From contig NZ_JAQQXP010000002.1 in the NCBI RefSeq assembly GCF_028595265.1, positions 561,063 through 625,062 of the forward strand: a stretch of 64,000 nucleotides of DNA, written 5' to 3'. This document shows positions 61,591-64,000 of this stretch, piece by piece. The stretch is from Alteromonas gilva. Its GTDB lineage: Bacteria > Pseudomonadota > Gammaproteobacteria > Enterobacterales > Alteromonadaceae. The position numbers and the translations under genes were made by a program. A model generated the notes under the pieces. It made no database searches. It saw only the letters and a program-made list of their open reading frames with translations, and had not been told where the DNA came from. Within the stretch, counting starts at the first letter, position 1. Every line of letters begins with the position of its first letter.

Positions 61591-62871
61591 ATGACTGTGG
61601 AATCGATTCCAGCGGCTAAGGGTGCTCAAACGACGGTTGAAAAACCAGACGTGGCGCTTAAAAAGCAGCTTCAACAAGAGGGCTTACGCCAGGCGCGTGA
61701 GTTTCAGCAAAATAGTCAACTCAGCAATACAAAGGTTGTTGCAGACCAACCTGCCAGTCAGGTGTCTGTATCGCAGAGCCGGGTTGCAAGCTCATTACTG
61801 GTCAGTTCGTTTGAGCAGCAGGTCGTCATTAATGAGCGCCGTTATAATAACGCTCAATATGACACGCCAAGCGAAGAGAAATTGGGTTTTGATTTTGAAA
61901 AGGTCGCAAGCAACGTATTAAAGTTTGTCGGCGGGGTGGTGCGTGGTGCAGCCAAAAGCGGCGCCGACGAAGCAACCCTGACTGATTTGCTCGGTCAGGC
62001 TCGCTCGGGAGTTGCTAAAGGCATTGCCATGGCCGAAAAAGATCTGGCTGGGTTTATGAATCCCGAAATCAGTGATGGCATCCGTAATAGCAGAGAAGCC
62101 ATTGGTACGGGCATCAATAAGCTCGAAGACGAAGTGTTGTCGCCGTTTCGCGATACTGCCATTAATGGCGCAACACTCAGTGGCGCGTTGGGCGAATCCC
62201 AACAAGCGGGTTTGCGTATCCGGACCAAAGACGGTGACGAGGTAGAAATTAACTTTGGCCAGTCACGCCAACTGCGATACAGCGTTAGCCAGCAAAATAC
62301 GTACTATGCAAATTCTGAAGGCAATAATGATGGCAATAACAGTGCACCTGTTGCGCAAACTCAGACATCTGCCAGCATGGAGTACTTTGAATACCGGGGC
62401 TTGAGTTTTTCGGTTAAAGGCGAACTGGACAAACAGGAGCTCACCGCCATCAGCGACCTGCTGAAGCAAATTACCGATGTCAGTAAGTCGTTCTTTGATG
62501 GCGACCTTGACAAGGCTCTGGATAAGGCACTCGATTTAGGGTTTGACGAGAACGAGCTGGAAGGCTTTGCCTTAAAACTCAATCAGCAGCAAATCGTTAG
62601 TGAGAAGATTTCCGCCTATCAGGAGGTTGGCCAATCTGATGCATCAGAGCTAAAACAGTACCTGCGCCCAATCAAAGAGTATATGGAAGAACTTAAGTCC
62701 ATGAATGACTTATTGGACTCTACCGTGCAGGACGGTGGCAGCTATCAGTCGCTGGTGAACGGCGTTATTAACCAGATGAAGGAAGTACATGTACCTGATG
62801 TCGTGTCTGCCATTAATCGCTTTCACCAGTTTAATGGCAAATTAAATGGGCCAAAACAAAAAGCTGAGTAA
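61591..62871 (+). CDS. DUF5610-containing protein
   Basis: A 426-residue protein without a signal peptide. The N-terminal 80 residues are polar (QQEGLRQAREFQQNSQ). A DUF5610-like block (about 97-150; DFEKVASNVLKFVGGVVRGA, EATLTDLLGQARSGVAKGI) and a helical C-terminus (about 270-420; SDLLKQITDVSKSFFDGDLD) follow. A Gly/Asn-rich linker (SEGNNDGNNS) separates the halves. GAGAGAGGATTAAATT precedes the ATG and a terminator follows. Proteins of this type are sometimes near flagellar or cell-surface genes; function is unknown. Confidence 0.78.
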   Translation: MTVESIPAAKGAQTTVEKPDVALKKQLQQEGLRQAREFQQNSQLSNTKVVADQPASQVSVSQSRVASSLLVSSFEQQVVINERRYNNAQYDTPSEEKLGFDFEKVASNVLKFVGGVVRGAAKSGADEATLTDLLGQARSGVAKGIAMAEKDLAGFMNPEISDGIRNSREAIGTGINKLEDEVLSPFRDTAINGATLSGALGESQQAGLRIRTKDGDEVEINFGQSRQLRYSVSQQNTYYANSEGNNDGNNSAPVAQTQTSASMEYFEYRGLSFSVKGELDKQELTAISDLLKQITDVSKSFFDGDLDKALDKALDLGFDENELEGFALKLNQQQIVSEKISAYQEVGQSDASELKQYLRPIKEYMEELKSMNDLLDSTVQDGGSYQSLVNGVINQMKEVHVPDVVSAINRFHQFNGKLNGPKQKAE

Positions 62872-62884
62872 TTACGATAAATAA

Positions 62885-62906
62885 AAAGCCCCCGTTTGGG
62901 GGCTTT
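62885..62906 (+). terminator. Intrinsic terminator
   Basis: The arms AAAGCCCCC and GGGGGCTTT surround a GTTT loop, followed by GTGTT; the T-run is short. Confidence 0.8.
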
Positions 62907-62958
62907 GTGTTATCTGATAAACCTATAACGATAACAGCACGCTGTATATCATATAGTG

Positions 62959-63441
62959 TTAGTCGGTCACCTTGTCTTTGGCTGGCCGGACTTTCAGCGT
63001 TCTGTCCTGGAAAACCGAATCGTTAAACTGGCTAATAATGGCGTCGATGTCACCATTTATTACTTCTATAAACCCATAGCCTTTCCGTTTGCCGGTTTTC
63101 TTGTCTTTCATTAAACGAACAGACTGAATTTGAACATGGTCTTCAAAGTATGCTTTTACTGCTGCTTCATTGGCTTTGTAAGGCAGGTTTCCTACATAGA
63201 GTGTAGAAACATCCTCAGCAATGCCCCCGGCGCTGACCGGCTGTCGTGAGGCGGATTCTTTCCCTGTGCTCGCCGTACCTAACAAAGAGGCGATCCAGGG
63301 AGTAACGATACCGCTGAGTAATAATGAGGCGGCCACTACTGCTGGAGCAGGGGCTTCAATAGCGACTTGATGAGTTAAAATAAAACCTAAAACAGCCAAA
63401 ACGAGGCTGACTAAAAAACATTGCATTAAGCTGACTTTCAT
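62959..63441 (-). CDS. Membrane-anchored RRM RNA-binding protein
   Basis: A 160-residue protein. Two hydrophobic segments (about 5-25 and 35-55) are followed by a linker and one RNA recognition motif (about 78-155): RNP2 is LYVGNL and RNP1 is KGYGFIEV, with the usual beta-alpha-beta spacing (EAAVKAYFEDHV, ISQFNDSVFQDRTLKVRPA). Bacterial RRM proteins are usually soluble; here the motif should face the cytoplasm at the inner membrane. Targets are unknown. Alone between the DUF5610 gene and the rRNA operon. Confidence 0.88.
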   Translation of the reverse strand: MKVSLMQCFLVSLVLAVLGFILTHQVAIEAPAPAVVAASLLLSGIVTPWIASLLGTASTGKESASRQPVSAGGIAEDVSTLYVGNLPYKANEAAVKAYFEDHVQIQSVRLMKDKKTGKRKGYGFIEVINGDIDAIISQFNDSVFQDRTLKVRPAKDKVTD

Positions 63442-63626
63442 AATGCTACCTTAATAATTGTTATGAAAAGAAGGGTGGCTCCCTGAATTTTACTCATTTA
63501 TAACAAAATGAACAATATTAGTTCACAAGTATCTCGCAACGAATGCCATTTGTTAACCATATTGCTGTGAAAATAGGCACTTAAGCCCCTTTTTTTAAAA
63601 AAAGCGCTAAAACCAACAAAAAAGTA

Positions 63627-63654
63627 TTGACCATTTATGTGTGAGATGTAGAAT
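63627..63654 (+). promoter_or_regulatory. rrn promoter P1
   Basis: TTGACC, 16-nt spacer, TAGAAT, then a GC-rich discriminator (GCGCGCC). An A/T-tract region (63586-63624) upstream could be an UP element. Confidence 0.7.
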
Positions 63655-63739
63655 GCGCGCCAGTTCTTAAGGGCTACCAAGCAAAACGCTTAGCAGCCAG
63701 TAAGCACCAAAACTTAAACAAAAAGATTAAGAAAAGGTG

Positions 63740-63767
63740 TTGACATTGAGAATTAAAAGCGTATTAT
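63740..63767 (+). promoter_or_regulatory. rrn promoter P2
   Basis: TTGACA, 16-nt spacer, TATTAT, then ACGCATCCCGC. A-rich sequence (63708-63736) upstream fits an UP element. Confidence 0.75.
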
Positions 63768-63878
63768 ACGCATCCCGCTTCGGCAGAGCCTAAACAGCCA
63801 CGAAGCAGCAAGGTTCAGTTAAATAGCTGAGTGTGGCGGAAGTGCTCCTTGCGCAGAAAGGTAAATCTTTTTGCACAT

Positions 63879-63891
63879 TGTTCTTTAAAAA
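63879..63891 (+). promoter_or_regulatory. boxA antitermination element
   Basis: TGTTCTTTAAAAA matches the boxA consensus TGCTCTTTAACAA closely and is correctly placed in the rRNA leader for Nus-factor binding. Confidence 0.75.
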
Positions 63892-63963
63892 TCAGATAAC
63901 AAGACAATTTGTGTGGGCACTCATTAAGAGTGTCACAACGACAATTCAAAATTTCGATATATT

Positions 63964-64000
63964 TAATTGAAGAGTTTGATCATGGCTCAGATTGAACGCT
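63964..64000 (+). rRNA. rrs: 16S ribosomal RNA, 5' end (truncated by window edge)
   Basis: TTGAAGAGTTTGATCATGGC is the conserved 5' end of bacterial 16S rRNA, including the universal 27F primer site, and the sequence runs on identically to gammaproteobacterial genes up to the last base. Only about 37 nt are present. Confidence 0.97.

Larger units (their letters stand above)
63442..63963 (+). other. rRNA operon promoter and leader region
   Basis: 522 nt without a protein gene. AT-rich tracts precede two tandem promoters, then comes the transcribed leader with boxA at 63879-63891 and a boxC-like TGTGTGGG at 63910-63917, typical of ribosomal antitermination leaders. Confidence 0.85.

Noticed and set aside
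63498..63680. 60-residue minus-strand frame in the rRNA promoter region
   Set aside because: Overlaps the rrn promoter with its A/T tracts; no ribosome site or family signature.
1..64000. CRISPR arrays, insertion sequences, prophage or tRNA genes
   Set aside because: I saw no regularly spaced repeats, transposase or integrase genes, attachment-site duplications or tRNA cloverleaf ends anywhere in the window.

Overview
The window looks like chromosomal DNA of a marine gammaproteobacterium of the Alteromonadales (Alteromonas/Paraglaciecola-like). The case rests on a TonB-dependent carbohydrate receptor beside a tryptophan-halogenase-like gene, on the lineage families DUF2333, TIGR04219, TIGR03899 and DUF5610, on SthA, on a fabR/trmA neighbourhood like that of enterobacteria, and on an rRNA operon start at the right edge. 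Nothing indicates a plasmid, prophage or insertion sequence.

Left flank (1-5.4 kb): a YeeZ-like reductase, a YggN/DUF2884 protein, a small two-helix membrane protein with an FNR-like box upstream, and a minus-strand operon of two PlsC-type acyltransferases and a YbdG-type mechanosensitive channel.

Core (5.5-38.8 kb): a glucuronoxylan utilisation locus of about 33 kb. Polymer attack: CE15 glucuronoyl esterase, GH3 beta-xylosidase, GH10 xylanase, CE20-like acetyl esterase, GH9 enzyme, two GH43 enzymes and a GH115 alpha-glucuronidase, several of them lipoproteins. Uptake: a TonB-dependent receptor at the outer membrane, an XylE-like xylose symporter and a DctPQM TRAP transporter at the inner membrane. 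Catabolism: XylA, XylB and a D-mannonate dehydratase whose D210/H212/E236/E262 match the characterised family. Control: an AraC-type XylR, with a repeated AACAAAAAA-type motif in three promoter regions of the locus. The receptor is followed by a tryptophan-halogenase-like flavoenzyme with its active-site residues intact, a DUF6445 protein and a small secreted beta-sandwich protein. The purpose of this module inside a xylan locus is the most open question here.

Middle (39-48.7 kb): dusA; a small secreted protein; a previously unlisted 52-codon membrane ORF whose stop lies inside its terminator; a sigma-54 phage-shock operon (pspA, pspC, an unnamed membrane gene) followed by DUF2333 and TIGR04219 genes; and the cysJIH sulfite-reduction operon.

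Right part (48.7-64 kb): a TIGR03899 protein; two paralogous REC-DUF3369-degenerate GGDEF-EAL c-di-GMP proteins, one paired with a histidine kinase, on either side of sthA; a fatty-acid desaturase divergent from fabR across a near-perfect FabR operator; trmA; a DUF5610 protein; a membrane-anchored RRM protein; and an rRNA promoter/leader region with two tandem GC-discriminator promoters, a boxA and the first ~37 nt of 16S rRNA.
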